NCBI RefSeq assembly: GCF_007828035.1
Contig: NZ_VITV01000007.1
Coordinates: 248,001-312,000 of the forward strand
Origin: Nitrospirillum amazonense
Lineage (GTDB): Bacteria; Pseudomonadota; Alphaproteobacteria; Azospirillales; Azospirillaceae
Length of the DNA: 64,000 nucleotides
Direction of reading: 5' to 3'
In this document: positions 1 to 8,491 of the stretch, piece after piece
Layout: each line of letters opens with the position of its first letter
How positions within the stretch are numbered: position 1 is the stretch's first letter
Notes under the pieces: generated by a model
Told to the model about the DNA's origin: nothing
The model's database searches: none
Seen by the model: the letters and a program-made list of their open reading frames with translations, nothing else
Made by a program: the position numbers and the translations under genes

Positions 1-1806
1 GGCTCCGGCGCGCTGACCATCCAGGCCGACAACGCCTATCTGCCGTCCGACCTGAAGGCGCTGCTGGCGACCGACAAGGTGTCCAGCTTCACCATCACCC
101 GCGTGAACGACGACTGGTATGGCCCGCGCGAATACGCCTACGAGTACGAGGTGATGCGCGGCGTGTTCGGCCTGAACGGTGACCTCACCAACGGCTGGCA
201 CTACGAGGCCTATTACGACTACGGCCGCAACCGCACCAGCTTCGTGAACACCGACAAGGTCGTCAGCCTGTTCAACCAGCAGCTGGACGCCGTGAACGTG
301 GGCGGCAAGATCGTCTGCCGCGACGCCACCGCCCAGGCCAACGGCTGCGTTCCCATCAACCCGTTCGTGGTCGGCCCGCTGACCGCGGCGCAGAAGAACT
401 ACGCCTACACCTACACCAAGGAAATGGCGACGCTGCAGCAGCACGACGCCGCCTTCAACCTGAACGGCGACCTGTTCAAGTTCCCGGCGCTGTTCAGCGG
501 CACCGTGGCCCCGGTCAGCTTCGCGGCCGGTGTCGAGTACCGCAAGGAAGAGTCGGTGGACAAGACCGACTTCCTGCAGAACCAGCCCACCGGCACCATC
601 TACGGCAACCAGAACGGTTCCGTGTCCGGCAGCTACGACACCACCGAAGTCTACGGTGAGTTGAGCGTCCCCGTCCTGCGCGACCTGCCGTTCGCCAAGG
701 CCGTGGATCTGGACCTGGCCTATCGTTACTCCGACTACTCGCTGGCCGGTCCCGCCAGCACCTGGAACGTCCAGGCCGGCTGGGCCGTCAACGACGACGT
801 GAAGCTGCGCGGCGGCATCGCCCGCGCGGTGCGCGCGCCCAACATCGACGACCTGTTCACCCCGGCCGGCGACAACTTCCTGGGCGTCAGCGATCCCTGC
901 TCGGTCGAAAACATCAACGCCAACGCCACCCGCGCCGCCAACTGCGCCAAGGTGGTGCCGGCGGGCTACAAGTCCAGCGACTTCGGCAATCCGTCCACCC
1001 GTACGGGCGGCAACATCAACCTGAAGCCGGAAATCGGCCGCACCCTGACGGCCGGCGCCGTGTTCACGCCGACCTTCGTCCCGGGCCTGAACGTCACCGC
1101 CGACTATTGGCTGGTGAAGATCACCCAGGGCCAGGCGGCGCTGACCTCCAACTCCATCCTGACCAACTGCTATGACCTGAGCGCCGCCTCGCAGTGCGGC
1201 CTGATCACCCGCCGTGCGGACGGTTCCATCGCCACCATCTATGGCAACACCGTCAACATCGGTAAGGAAGTGGTGCGCGGTCTGGACTTCCAGGTCGACT
1301 ACGCCTTCGAGCTGGACAAGGTGGGCCTGCAGAACATGGGCGGCCTGAACCTGGGCTTCACCGGTACCTGGGTTCCGGAAAGCATCATCATCCAGGACCC
1401 GGCCCACGCCGAGAACAAGCTGTACCGCGCCGGCACCGTCGGTTATCCGCACCTGAAGGGCCGCTTCACCGGCACCTGGGATTGGAACAACCTGTCGGTC
1501 ACCTGGTCCAGCCGTTTCATCGGCGAGTCCGAGACCTTCCCGAACTCCACTGCTGAAATCGCTGATTTCAACAAGATCCCGACCTACTGGTACCACGACG
1601 TCTCCGCGCGGTACCGCTGGAAGAACATCACGGTGTTCGGCGGTATCAACAACCTGGCGGACAAGATGCCCCCGGCCGTGCCGTTCCTGTACCAGGGCTC
1701 GTACCAGGGCGGTTCGTATGCCACGTTCCCGGTCACCACGGGTGGCGGCGGCTCGTACGACATCGTCGGCCGTACCTTCTTCGTCGGCACGACGGTGAAG
1801 TTCTGA
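1..1806 (+). CDS. TonB-dependent outer-membrane receptor, 5'-truncated by window edge
   Basis: The reading frame is open from base 1, so the N-terminal signal peptide, TonB box and most of the plug lie outside the window. About 601 codons remain. They show the alternating aromatic strands of a 22-stranded barrel, a typical TBDR stretch around residues 265-285 of the visible part (RAVRAPNIDDLF), and the NLKPEIGRTLTAG segment. The protein ends in FFVGTTVKF, a C-terminal Phe as required for BAM-dependent insertion. Several Cys pairs in predicted loops resemble the oligosaccharide/peptide-type receptors abundant in alphaproteobacteria. It would import a large substrate (siderophore, glycan or peptide) across the outer membrane using TonB energy. 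The substrate cannot be told from this part. Family call is firm. Confidence 0.93.
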   Translation, partial: GSGALTIQADNAYLPSDLKALLATDKVSSFTITRVNDDWYGPREYAYEYEVMRGVFGLNGDLTNGWHYEAYYDYGRNRTSFVNTDKVVSLFNQQLDAVNVGGKIVCRDATAQANGCVPINPFVVGPLTAAQKNYAYTYTKEMATLQQHDAAFNLNGDLFKFPALFSGTVAPVSFAAGVEYRKEESVDKTDFLQNQPTGTIYGNQNGSVSGSYDTTEVYGELSVPVLRDLPFAKAVDLDLAYRYSDYSLAGPASTWNVQAGWAVNDDVKLRGGIARAVRAPNIDDLFTPAGDNFLGVSDPCSVENINANATRAANCAKVVPAGYKSSDFGNPSTRTGGNINLKPEIGRTLTAGAVFTPTFVPGLNVTADYWLVKITQGQAALTSNSILTNCYDLSAASQCGLITRRADGSIATIYGNTVNIGKEVVRGLDFQVDYAFELDKVGLQNMGGLNLGFTGTWVPESIIIQDPAHAENKLYRAGTVGYPHLKGRFTGTWDWNNLSVTWSSRFIGESETFPNSTAEIADFNKIPTYWYHDVSARYRWKNITVFGGINNLADKMPPAVPFLYQGSYQGGSYATFPVTTGGGGSYDIVGRTFFVGTTVKF

Positions 1807-1856
1807 TGAGTGCGGGGGCCGGGCGGCGACGCCGGGCCCCCATCCTGCGAGAAGTC

Positions 1857-1890
1857 GGGGCCGCGACCGGGAAACCGGTCCGGCCCCTTT
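1857..1890 (+). terminator. Hairpin after the TonB receptor gene, probable terminator
   Basis: A GGGGCCG..GACCGG arm pairs with CCGGTC..CGGCCCC around a GAAA loop, followed by a short TTT. A second, less perfect GC hairpin lies at about 1814-1842. Both lie in the 134 bases between the receptor stop and the next start. Terminator role is inferred from shape and place; the U-tract is short. Confidence 0.5.
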
Positions 1891-1940
1891 CGCGTTCAGC
1901 CCCCGTGCGACCGTGGCCGCCGGGGTTTTGGGAGAGATGG

Positions 1941-2450
1941 ATGAAGCACGCCCACATTGCCGCCCCCCTCGCGGCGACCCTCCTGGCCCTGGCCGCACCG
2001 GCCCAGGCGGCGACCGCCCCCAGCGCCGCCGGCGAGGTGGTGGCCTGCAAGAAGATCCCCGACCGGGACCAGCGCCTGGCCTGCTTCGACAGGAGCAGCG
2101 ACGGCTTGGAAGCAGAGATGAAAAAGGCGGTGGAGGCCACCTTCGGCGGCCCGCCCAGCGTCAAGGCCGACCAGACCGAGGCCACGTTCGGCAAGCATGA
2201 GCCGCCCCCGCCCCCCGTGGCGGCGGAACTGGACAACATCCAGTCCCGCATCGTCTCCATGCGCCCCGACCCCGCCGGCCGGCCCATCTTCACCCTGGAG
2301 AATGGCCAGGTCTGGCGCTCCCAGGAAAACGCCCGCATCCATCTGAAGGGTGGTGAGGTCGCCACCGTGTCCCGTTCCATGCTGGGCATGGGCTATCAGC
2401 TGCAGGTGGGGGACATGTCCTACAGCCTGAGCGTTGTGCGCGACCGCTGA
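1941..2450 (+). CDS. Exported protein of unknown function with a C-x(n)-RLACFD motif
   Basis: Start chosen at the ATG 1941 because a GGAGAG ribosome site sits 4 bases before it and the protein then begins with a clear Sec signal peptide (MKHAHIAAPLAATLLALAAPAQA). Mature part is about 145 residues. Near its N-terminus it carries VVACKKIPDRDQRLACFD, a Cys...RLxCFD pattern seen in many small periplasmic proteins (also in type VI-associated VasI-like proteins) and likely a disulfide. The C-terminal half (IVSMRPDPAG...GQVWRSQENARIHLKGG) looks like a small beta-barrel/SH3-like fold. No enzyme motif. It stands alone between two terminator-like regions. Function not recognised. Confidence 0.8.
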   Translation: MKHAHIAAPLAATLLALAAPAQAATAPSAAGEVVACKKIPDRDQRLACFDRSSDGLEAEMKKAVEATFGGPPSVKADQTEATFGKHEPPPPPVAAELDNIQSRIVSMRPDPAGRPIFTLENGQVWRSQENARIHLKGGEVATVSRSMLGMGYQLQVGDMSYSLSVVRDR

Positions 2451-2468
2451 TGCCCGTTTTCATTGTTC

Positions 2469-2552
2469 CTCAAGCGCCGGCGTCAGCATCCGCTGACTTG
2501 GCTTCCTCGTTCCGTCCTTCGGTACTCACTCCGGGGCCGGCGGTCGCCGGCC
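2469..2552 (+). repeat. Dispersed two-hairpin intergenic element, copy A
   Basis: This is one of four related intergenic units in the window (others at 34306-34400, 46781-46872 and, inverted, 59250-59337). Order: TCAAGCGCCGGC lead, hairpin 1 with arms GTCAGC (2482-2487) and GCTGAC (2492-2497) around loop ATCC, then CTTGGCTTCCTC, a TCCG..CGGTACTC stretch, then hairpin 2 GGCCGGCG-GT-CGCCGGCC (2535-2552). The stem bases differ between copies but pairing is kept. It lies between two convergent genes. Not a known IS. Function unknown; a REP-like element or RNA terminator is possible. Confidence 0.65.
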
Positions 2553-2553
2553 A

Positions 2554-2577
2554 CCAAGGGGGCTCAAGCCCCCTTGG
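2554..2577. terminator. Strong GC hairpin between convergent genes
   Basis: CCAAGGGGGCT and AGCCCCCTTGG form an almost perfect 11-bp stem with a minimal loop, directly after repeat copy A and 14 bases before the stop of the minus-strand carboxypeptidase. There is no U-run in either direction, so termination is inferred from position only. Confidence 0.4.
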
Positions 2578-2591
2578 GTCTTGTTCAGCGG

Positions 2592-4193
2592 TCAGTTCTG
2601 CGCCGGGCTGCCGGCGACGATGAACTTGCGGATGTCCTGGGTCAGCTTTTCGATGGCCTGGGGCTGCACGTACATCATGTGGCCGCCGGGGTAGTAGTTG
2701 AACGACACCCGGTTGGTGGGCACGCCCGCGTCGTTGAAGCTGTTCTCGGTATGGAAGAACGGCGTCGCTAGGTCGTAATAGCCCATGGCGACGAACGCCC
2801 GCATGCCCTTGTTCTGGCGCATGGCGTCGCCCACGAAGGGGCCGACGTCGGTGCCGCGGTAGGGCTCGCTGCCGCCGCCATCCACCTGGGCGTAGTTCCA
2901 GCGGCGATAGAGGGAGCCCAGCACCTTGTACTCCCGCCCGCCCATGTCCAGGCCCAAGTCGTTGCGGAAGTAGGTGTTCACCACGGCGCTGAACGCCCCG
3001 CTCATGCCATTCAGCGAGGGGTCGTTGTCCGGCCGGTCGCCTGAGCTGTCGTAGTCTTCGCCCAGGTAACGGCCGTCGATGCGGCCGATGCTCTTGCCCT
3101 GATCGCGCAGCAGTTCCTTCATGAAGCGGTGGTCCTGGATCTTCAGGTGCGACTGCTCGATGAAGGCGGGGGACAATCCTGTGAAATGGGCCAGCTTGGC
3201 CACCACCGCCTTGTGCTGTTCCGGCGGCAGCCGGTTGCCCAGGATGAGGGCGGAGGCGTACTCCGTCGCCGCGAATTGGCGGGCGTCGGCCAGGAACTTG
3301 TCGAAGCCCATGGAGGTGTCGGCCACCTTCTTGTGGTACCAGGCCGTGGCGGCATAGCTGGGCAGGAAGGACCAGTAGGGTACCAGGTTGCCCCGCGCGA
3401 AGGTCAGCGAGGTGTAGTCCATGGCCGGAGAGATCAGGATGATGCCGTTCAGGGACACGGTGGAGGTGGTGCCGCTCAGTTCCGGCAGCATGGCGCCGGT
3501 GCGGATGCCGCCATAGCTTTCGCCGCCCAGGAACTTGGGGCTGTTCCAGCGCTTGTTGTCGCCCAGCCAGACACGTACGAACTGCGCGACCGACTTCGCA
3601 TCCTCCTTCACGCCCAGGAAGTCCTTCTCCTCCCCCTTACCGATGGCGTGGCTGTAGCCGGTGGCGACCGGGTCGATGAACACCAGGTCGGTCACGTCCA
3701 GGATGGAATAGGCGTTGTCCACCAGCGGGAAGGGCGGCGGGCCGGGGTTTTCGGCGTCCGCCGGGATCTGCACGCGCTTGGGGCCAAAGACGCCCATGTG
3801 CAGCCACAGGCTGGCCGAGCCGGGGCCGCCGTTATAGAGGAAGGTCACCGGCCGCGTGGCGGGATTGGCGCCCTTCTTGGTGTAGGCGACGGAGAAGATG
3901 CTGGCGACGGGTTCGCCCTTCTCATCACGCAGATAGGTCTCCCCCGCCGAAACGGTGTAGTCGACGCGCTTGCCATTGAAGGTGCCGGAGCGGTCGACGG
4001 TGACGCGCTTGGGCGCGTCCGCCTTTGATGCGTCCGGGCCGGCCTTCGGCACGCCTTCCTTATGATCCTGCTTGTCGTCTTTTTTCTCCTGCGCGACGCC
4101 CATCACGGCAGGAGCCATGACCGCCGGCAGCGTCACGGCCAACACGGCCGCCACCAGCAGTGCCCAACGCCTGTTCTTCACTGGAACCCCCAT
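2592..4193 (-). CDS. Secreted serine carboxypeptidase, peptidase family S10
   Basis: 533 residues with an N-terminal hydrophobic signal segment (residues 8-33) and a charged linker rich in Lys/Asp. S10 landmarks are all present: the oxyanion region FLYNGGPGSAS, the nucleophile elbow GGESYGG with Ser226, catalytic Asp474 in YYDLATPFF and His505 in YYPGGHMMYV. The family removes C-terminal residues from peptides at acid pH; bacterial members are periplasmic or secreted. It is transcribed away from the MipA-like gene across a 338-base divergent region. Start: ATG 4193 is the first Met; an in-frame start four codons later is possible. Likely a nutrient or cell-wall peptide scavenger, together with the S8, S9 and M28 peptidases also in this window. 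Confidence 0.93.
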   Translation of the reverse strand: MGVPVKNRRWALLVAAVLAVTLPAVMAPAVMGVAQEKKDDKQDHKEGVPKAGPDASKADAPKRVTVDRSGTFNGKRVDYTVSAGETYLRDEKGEPVASIFSVAYTKKGANPATRPVTFLYNGGPGSASLWLHMGVFGPKRVQIPADAENPGPPPFPLVDNAYSILDVTDLVFIDPVATGYSHAIGKGEEKDFLGVKEDAKSVAQFVRVWLGDNKRWNSPKFLGGESYGGIRTGAMLPELSGTTSTVSLNGIILISPAMDYTSLTFARGNLVPYWSFLPSYAATAWYHKKVADTSMGFDKFLADARQFAATEYASALILGNRLPPEQHKAVVAKLAHFTGLSPAFIEQSHLKIQDHRFMKELLRDQGKSIGRIDGRYLGEDYDSSGDRPDNDPSLNGMSGAFSAVVNTYFRNDLGLDMGGREYKVLGSLYRRWNYAQVDGGGSEPYRGTDVGPFVGDAMRQNKGMRAFVAMGYYDLATPFFHTENSFNDAGVPTNRVSFNYYPGGHMMYVQPQAIEKLTQDIRKFIVAGSPAQN

Positions 4194-4531
4194 TCTTTTT
4201 CAACGCTCTACGCCGGGCCGCCCCTGTCGAAACGGCCTAGCAGGCACAGCGTAACAAAAGCATTCGAAATAGGACGCCCGGATAAAAGTTTTAAGCGGGG
4301 GCATAGCTGGCGCCGTGCCGGCCTGCGGCCAGCCGGTCGAAGCGGATGGCCCGATTGCTGAGGCAAGGTCGCCGTCTGGCTGAATCGAAAAAGTCGCACC
4401 AACCAGGCACCGTGCCATCCATGAACTATCCCCATGGCACGGGAACCTTTGAAATCCTTGGGTGTTCTCACATCACACGTTTTTCTTCGGCCCCGGAAGC
4501 CTATCCTCTCCTCAGGAGGCAAAAACAAATC
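4194..4531. other. Divergent intergenic region, 338 bases
   Basis: It separates the minus-strand carboxypeptidase from the plus-strand MipA-like gene and must hold both promoters. I see a GGCC-TGC-GGCC mini-hairpin near 4320 and an AGGAGG ribosome site at 4514-4519 for the plus gene. I see no convincing -35/-10 pair, small gene or copy of the dispersed repeat. Confidence 0.6.
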
Positions 4532-5407
4532 ATGGACGTTTCCGGCCCCCCGTCCCCGCGGCGGACCATCCGTCGCCCCGCGCTGATCAGCCTGATGCTC
4601 GGCCTGGCGCTCTGCCTGTTCTGCCTGATGCCCGGCAAGGCCCAGGCGCAGACACCCTCCCCCCTCAGCGAATGGCAATATTCGGCCGGCGTGCTGCTGC
4701 GGTCGAAGTTCGAGAATCCGCTGCCCACCTGGGATGTCAGCGTCGGGGCCGCGACGTCGTTGCAGCCGCGCTACGTCGGCTCGTCCGAATATCATGTGCA
4801 GCCGGGCATCAACCTGGATGTGCGCTACAAGGATATCGCCTTCTTCTCCATGGGTGAGGGCCTGGGCGTTAATCTGCTGCGCGGAGAGAACTTCCGCGCC
4901 GGCGTCGCCCTGGGCTTCGATGTCGGCCGCGACCAGGACGACAGTTCCCAACTGCACGGCCTGGGTGACATCTCTCCCGCGCCGGAGGCCAAGGTGTTCG
5001 CGGAGTACACCATCTTCCCCGTCGTGCTGCGCACCGCCGTGCGGCGCGGCTTCGGCGGCAACAACGGCTGGGTGGGGGACGTCAGCGCCTATCTGCCCGT
5101 CGCAGGGTCGGAGCGCTTCTTCGTCTTCGTCGGCCCGACCGCGACCTACGCCGATTCCTCCTACATGCGGCGCTATTTCGGCATCAACCCCAACCAATCC
5201 ATCCGCAGCGGGTACCGCCAATTCACGCCGGGCAGCGGTTTCAGCAGCGCCGGCTTCGGCTCCAGCGCCGTATGGTTCTGGACGGAACACTGGTTCATGA
5301 CGGCGGACGGCGCCTACCAGAGGCTGCTGGGCGACGCCGCCGACAGCCCCATCACCCGCGCCCATTCGCAGCTGACCCTGAACCTGAGCGTCGCCTACCG
5401 GTTCTGA
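4532..5407 (+). CDS. MipA/OmpV family outer-membrane protein
   Basis: Start placed at ATG 4532 because AGGAGG lies 12 bases upstream and the product then opens with an Arg-rich n-region and a hydrophobic signal core (residues about 18-37, ending AQA). The 291-residue protein has the MipA/OmpV signature: WDVSVGAATSLQPRYVGSSEYHVQPGINLDVRYKD near the mature N-terminus, alternating beta-strands and a terminal ...LTLNLSVAYRF with C-terminal Phe. The family forms small outer-membrane barrels; MipA was linked to murein synthesis scaffolding, OmpV-type members to osmotic or drug response. Its job here is not shown by the neighbours. Confidence 0.9.
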   Translation: MDVSGPPSPRRTIRRPALISLMLGLALCLFCLMPGKAQAQTPSPLSEWQYSAGVLLRSKFENPLPTWDVSVGAATSLQPRYVGSSEYHVQPGINLDVRYKDIAFFSMGEGLGVNLLRGENFRAGVALGFDVGRDQDDSSQLHGLGDISPAPEAKVFAEYTIFPVVLRTAVRRGFGGNNGWVGDVSAYLPVAGSERFFVFVGPTATYADSSYMRRYFGINPNQSIRSGYRQFTPGSGFSSAGFGSSAVWFWTEHWFMTADGAYQRLLGDAADSPITRAHSQLTLNLSVAYRF

Positions 5408-5484
5408 CCGCATAATGTTCACGCCAATGCGGTTGGCGGCGCGCGCCCAACCACCTTAAGATGGTGGTGCCACAGGAAATACAG

Positions 5485-5521
5485 CCCTGGCGGAAGTTGG
5501 CGGAGGCCGGCTCCGCCAGGG
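5485..5521. repeat. Inverted repeat upstream of the subtilase gene
   Basis: CCCTGGCGGA (5485-5494) and TCCGCCAGGG (5512-5521) are perfect inverted arms around 17 bases. It lies 20 bases before the subtilase start, so it could be an operator, a 5' leader hairpin, or the terminator of the preceding MipA-like gene. No U-run. Confidence 0.4.
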
Positions 5522-5540
5522 CCTTTGGGGGAACCGCACC

Positions 5541-7871
5541 ATGCCGCGCGTGATCAAGGTTTTCGATGCGTCGGCGCAGGCCCTGGCGGCTCTGCCCGGC
5601 GTCCGCCTGGTGCGGGACTATCCCGCCTTCCGCATCGTCGAGGTGGACGCGGATGACGCCGCCACCGCGGTGCTGGCCACCGGCCTGACGGAGGAGATCA
5701 GCGACCTATACACGCTGACCATGGCCAACACCGGTGCTGCCCCCATCGACACCGGCATTCCTCGCGTGGCCGCCGACGGCGGCCATGAGGCCCACCCGGC
5801 CTATGAGGACCAGGCCCCCTTGCCGCCGGGTGCCCACCATTACATCGTCCAGTTCGTCGGCCCCATCCAGGATGGGTGGCTGACCGCCGTGGCGGCAACG
5901 GGGGCGGAGGTGGTGGAGCCCTATCAGCACTTCGCCATCATCGTTCGCGCCACCGCCGACGAGGCGGGCGTGCTGAGCCAGTTGGGCATCGTCCGATGGG
6001 TGGGTCACCTGCCCTATTCCGCCCGCCTGATCCATGACATCGACGTGCTGGCGGCCCCGCCGGTGCCGGGCGCGCAGCACGGCCACGCCCTGCCGGACGC
6101 CTATACGGTAGAGTTTTTCGATGCCGCCCAGGCTCGGCATCATCAGGCCGATGTCGCCGCCGCCGGCTTCACCATCCTGGAGGAAGCGCCGGGCAGTTCC
6201 TTGCTGGTGGTGGAAACGACGGCGCCGGGCGAAGGCAGCCTGCGCGACAAGCTGCTGGCCCTGGCCCGGGTGCATGGGGTGAAGCGCATCGGCCGCCATG
6301 TGCTGCCCATGCCGTCCACCGACCAGGCCACCCGCATCATCGGCTCCGCCAACGTGCTGGCTGATGCCATGGGCCTGGGACTGACCGGTGCCGGCGAGGT
6401 GGTGGCGATGTGCGACACCGGCCTGGACTCAGGCGATCCCGCCACCATCCACCCGGACTTCGCCGGGCGTGTCCTGGCCCTGGAAAGCTATCCCATCAGC
6501 CCCAGTTACGCCTCGCGCATCAACAACCCGGGCGCCGACGACGGACCCGCCGACGTCAACCGCGGCCACGGCACCCATACCGCTGGGGCCCTGTTGGGGG
6601 ACGGCACCGCCAGCGCCGAGTTGCCCAACCTGGCCGGCCCGGTGCGCGGCCTGGCCTATAAGGCGCAGGTGGTCATGCAGGCGGTGGAACAGTTCCTGGA
6701 CTGGAAACCCGTCGAGGGGCAAACGCCGCCACCGCCCTATTCCCTGGCCGGTCTGCCCAGCGACCTGAAGGTGCTGTACAGCGCGGCCTACGGCAAGGGC
6801 GCCCGCATCCATTCCAATTCCTGGGGCGGCGGCACCAAGCAGGCCTACAATTCCTACTGCACGGACATCGACACCTTCATCTGGAACAATCCGGACTTCT
6901 GCATCGTCTTTTCCGCCGGCAATGACGGCGCCGACAATGACGGCGACGGCCGCATCGATCCCGGCAGCGTCACCCCGCCCGGCACGGCCAAGAACTGCGT
7001 CACCGTGGGCGCCTGCGCCAACAACCGGCAGGACATCCCCCTCACCAATGGCGCCAAATGGGGTGCCAAGGCCGCCCCGGTCGACGCCCTGGTGGCGGGC
7101 GGCCCCGACCAGATGGCCCCCTTCAGCAGCCGGGGGCCCACCCAGGACGGTCGGATAAAGCCCGACGTGGTGGCCCCCGGCACCTTCATTCTGTCGACCC
7201 GGTCGCAGCGGCTGACCAGCTACAACGGCCAGACGCCCTATTACACCCCCACCACGCCTTTCTACATGTATGAGAGCGGCACCAGCACGGCAGCACCGCT
7301 GGTTGCCGGGGCCATCGCCCTGATCCGTCAATATCTGCGCACCCAGGCGGGCCATCCGGCGCCCTCCGCCGCCCTGCTGAAGGCCGCGCTCATCGCCGGC
7401 GCGGTGCCCTTGAGCGGAACGGATGGTCCGGTGCCCGACATCAACCAGGGCTTCGGCCGCGTCCACCTGGATATTATCCTGGCGCCGGCCGCCCCCTTAC
7501 GTGCCACCTTCCTGGACGGCGGCAGCGTCGCCACGGGCGACCTTTATCAGCACAGCCTGCAGGTGGTGGTGGACGGCAGCCCCTTGCGGGTGGTGATGGC
7601 CTATAGCGACTACCCCGGCGCCAGCCTGGTGAACAACCTGAACCTGGTGCTGCGCGGGCCTGACGGCTCCACCCTCACCGGCAACGCCGGCCCCGGCGGC
7701 CAGGACCCCAATGGCCAAACCCCCAACAGCCAGACGATGGACAGTGCCAACAATGTCGAGGTCATCGCCGTGGCGGCGGCGGCGGCCGGCACCTGGATCG
7801 TGCAGGTGATCGGCGCCAACGTGCCCCAAGGGCCGCAGCCCTTCGCCCTGGCCCTGCTGGCCGCCAGTTGA
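5541..7871 (+). CDS. S8 subtilisin-like serine protease, KP-43-like
   Basis: 776 residues. Catalytic triad visible: Asp292 in MCDTGLDSG, His343 in NRGHGTHTAG, Ser582 in ESGTSTAAPLVAG; the oxyanion Asn region is VFSAGNDGAD. Residues 1-285 hold what looks like two or three repeats of a small alpha/beta unit (for example LPGVRLVRDYPAFRIVEVDADDA and TGAEVVEPYQHFAIIVRATADE), reminiscent of propeptide/inhibitor-type domains. Residues about 650-776 form a beta-sandwich like the C-terminal domain of KP-43 subtilases. No signal peptide is visible from ATG 5541, which has a GGGGGAA ribosome site; export by another route or cytosolic action is open. A perfect terminator follows. Confidence 0.93.
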   Translation: MPRVIKVFDASAQALAALPGVRLVRDYPAFRIVEVDADDAATAVLATGLTEEISDLYTLTMANTGAAPIDTGIPRVAADGGHEAHPAYEDQAPLPPGAHHYIVQFVGPIQDGWLTAVAATGAEVVEPYQHFAIIVRATADEAGVLSQLGIVRWVGHLPYSARLIHDIDVLAAPPVPGAQHGHALPDAYTVEFFDAAQARHHQADVAAAGFTILEEAPGSSLLVVETTAPGEGSLRDKLLALARVHGVKRIGRHVLPMPSTDQATRIIGSANVLADAMGLGLTGAGEVVAMCDTGLDSGDPATIHPDFAGRVLALESYPISPSYASRINNPGADDGPADVNRGHGTHTAGALLGDGTASAELPNLAGPVRGLAYKAQVVMQAVEQFLDWKPVEGQTPPPPYSLAGLPSDLKVLYSAAYGKGARIHSNSWGGGTKQAYNSYCTDIDTFIWNNPDFCIVFSAGNDGADNDGDGRIDPGSVTPPGTAKNCVTVGACANNRQDIPLTNGAKWGAKAAPVDALVAGGPDQMAPFSSRGPTQDGRIKPDVVAPGTFILSTRSQRLTSYNGQTPYYTPTTPFYMYESGTSTAAPLVAGAIALIRQYLRTQAGHPAPSAALLKAALIAGAVPLSGTDGPVPDINQGFGRVHLDIILAPAAPLRATFLDGGSVATGDLYQHSLQVVVDGSPLRVVMAYSDYPGASLVNNLNLVLRGPDGSTLTGNAGPGGQDPNGQTPNSQTMDSANNVEVIAVAAAAAGTWIVQVIGANVPQGPQPFALALLAAS

Positions 7872-7916
7872 AAGAAAAAGGGCGGCGCCCCCAAGGCCGC
7901 CGCCCTTTCTTTTAAA
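7871..7916 (+). terminator. Intrinsic terminator of the subtilase gene
   Basis: AAAGAAAAAGGGCGGCG pairs with CGCCGCCCTTTCTTT around a CCCCCAAGG loop, giving an A/T-flanked GC stem with a T-tract in plus orientation. It begins at the stop codon of the protease gene. Confidence 0.85.
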
Positions 7917-8000
7917 CCTATCCGGACAGCACCGTTCCCTACACTGGCCCGGGGTCTGATCGGCGGGCCAGCCGGTGCCGTGCGTCCGTGACCGGCGGCC

Positions 8001-8339
8001 TTACAGCGCGTCGGTGTCTGTCTCGCCCGTACGGATACGGACGGCTTGCGCCAGTTCCAGCACGAAGATCTTGCCGTCGCCGATCTTGCCGGTGTTGGCA
8101 GCGGCCTGGATGGCCTCCACCGCCTTGTCGGCCAGATCGTCGGGCACGGCCACTTCGATCTTCATCTTGGGCAGGAAGCTGACGGCGTACTCGGCGCCCC
8201 GGTAAATCTCGGTCTGGCCCTTTTGACGGCCATAGCCCTTGACTTCGGTGACGGTCAGGCCCTGGACCCCCAGACCGGTCAGGGCGTCGCGCACCTCATC
8301 CAGCTTGAAGGGTTTGATCACCGCGATAATGAACTTCAT
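8001..8339 (-). CDS. glnK: Nitrogen regulatory protein PII (GlnK/GlnZ type)
   Basis: 112 residues, the normal PII length. It starts MKFIIAVIKPFKLDEV, has the T-loop KGYGRQKGQTEIYRGAEY with uridylylation target Tyr51, the B-loop region TGKIGDGKIFV, and the C-terminal RIRTGETDTDAL. PII trimers sense 2-oxoglutarate, ATP/ADP and, through uridylylation by GlnD, glutamine; GlnK-type members plug AmtB when ammonium is plentiful and also steer NtrB, DraT/DraG or NifA in diazotrophs. It lies 152 bases downstream of amtB on the same strand, so co-transcription is likely. GGGAG ribosome site before ATG 8339. GlnB versus GlnK/GlnZ rests on linkage to amtB rather than on a residue. Confidence 0.93.
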   Translation of the reverse strand: MKFIIAVIKPFKLDEVRDALTGLGVQGLTVTEVKGYGRQKGQTEIYRGAEYAVSFLPKMKIEVAVPDDLADKAVEAIQAAANTGKIGDGKIFVLELAQAVRIRTGETDTDAL

Positions 8340-8491
8340 CAGACCACTCCCTGATTGGATATTCGTGATCGCCGGGGGCGGGTCGGCCGGGTCAGTCTAA
8401 CATCACCGGCCGACTTCTGTTCCCACGGATCCGCTTGGACTTCAGTCCCTTAGGGATAGCTCGGCCATTCCCAAGGATACGCAACCAAGGC

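Noticed and set aside
4310-4350. Possible further copy of the dispersed element upstream of the carboxypeptidase
   Set aside because: A CATCCGC string occurs on the minus strand but flanking arms are not complementary and the following blocks are absent.
8380-8413. GTCGGCCGG inverted repeat between amtB and glnK as a fifth copy of the dispersed element
   Set aside because: It lacks the ATCC loop, the TCAGGCGC lead and the GGCTATCCTC block; only an isolated GC hairpin.
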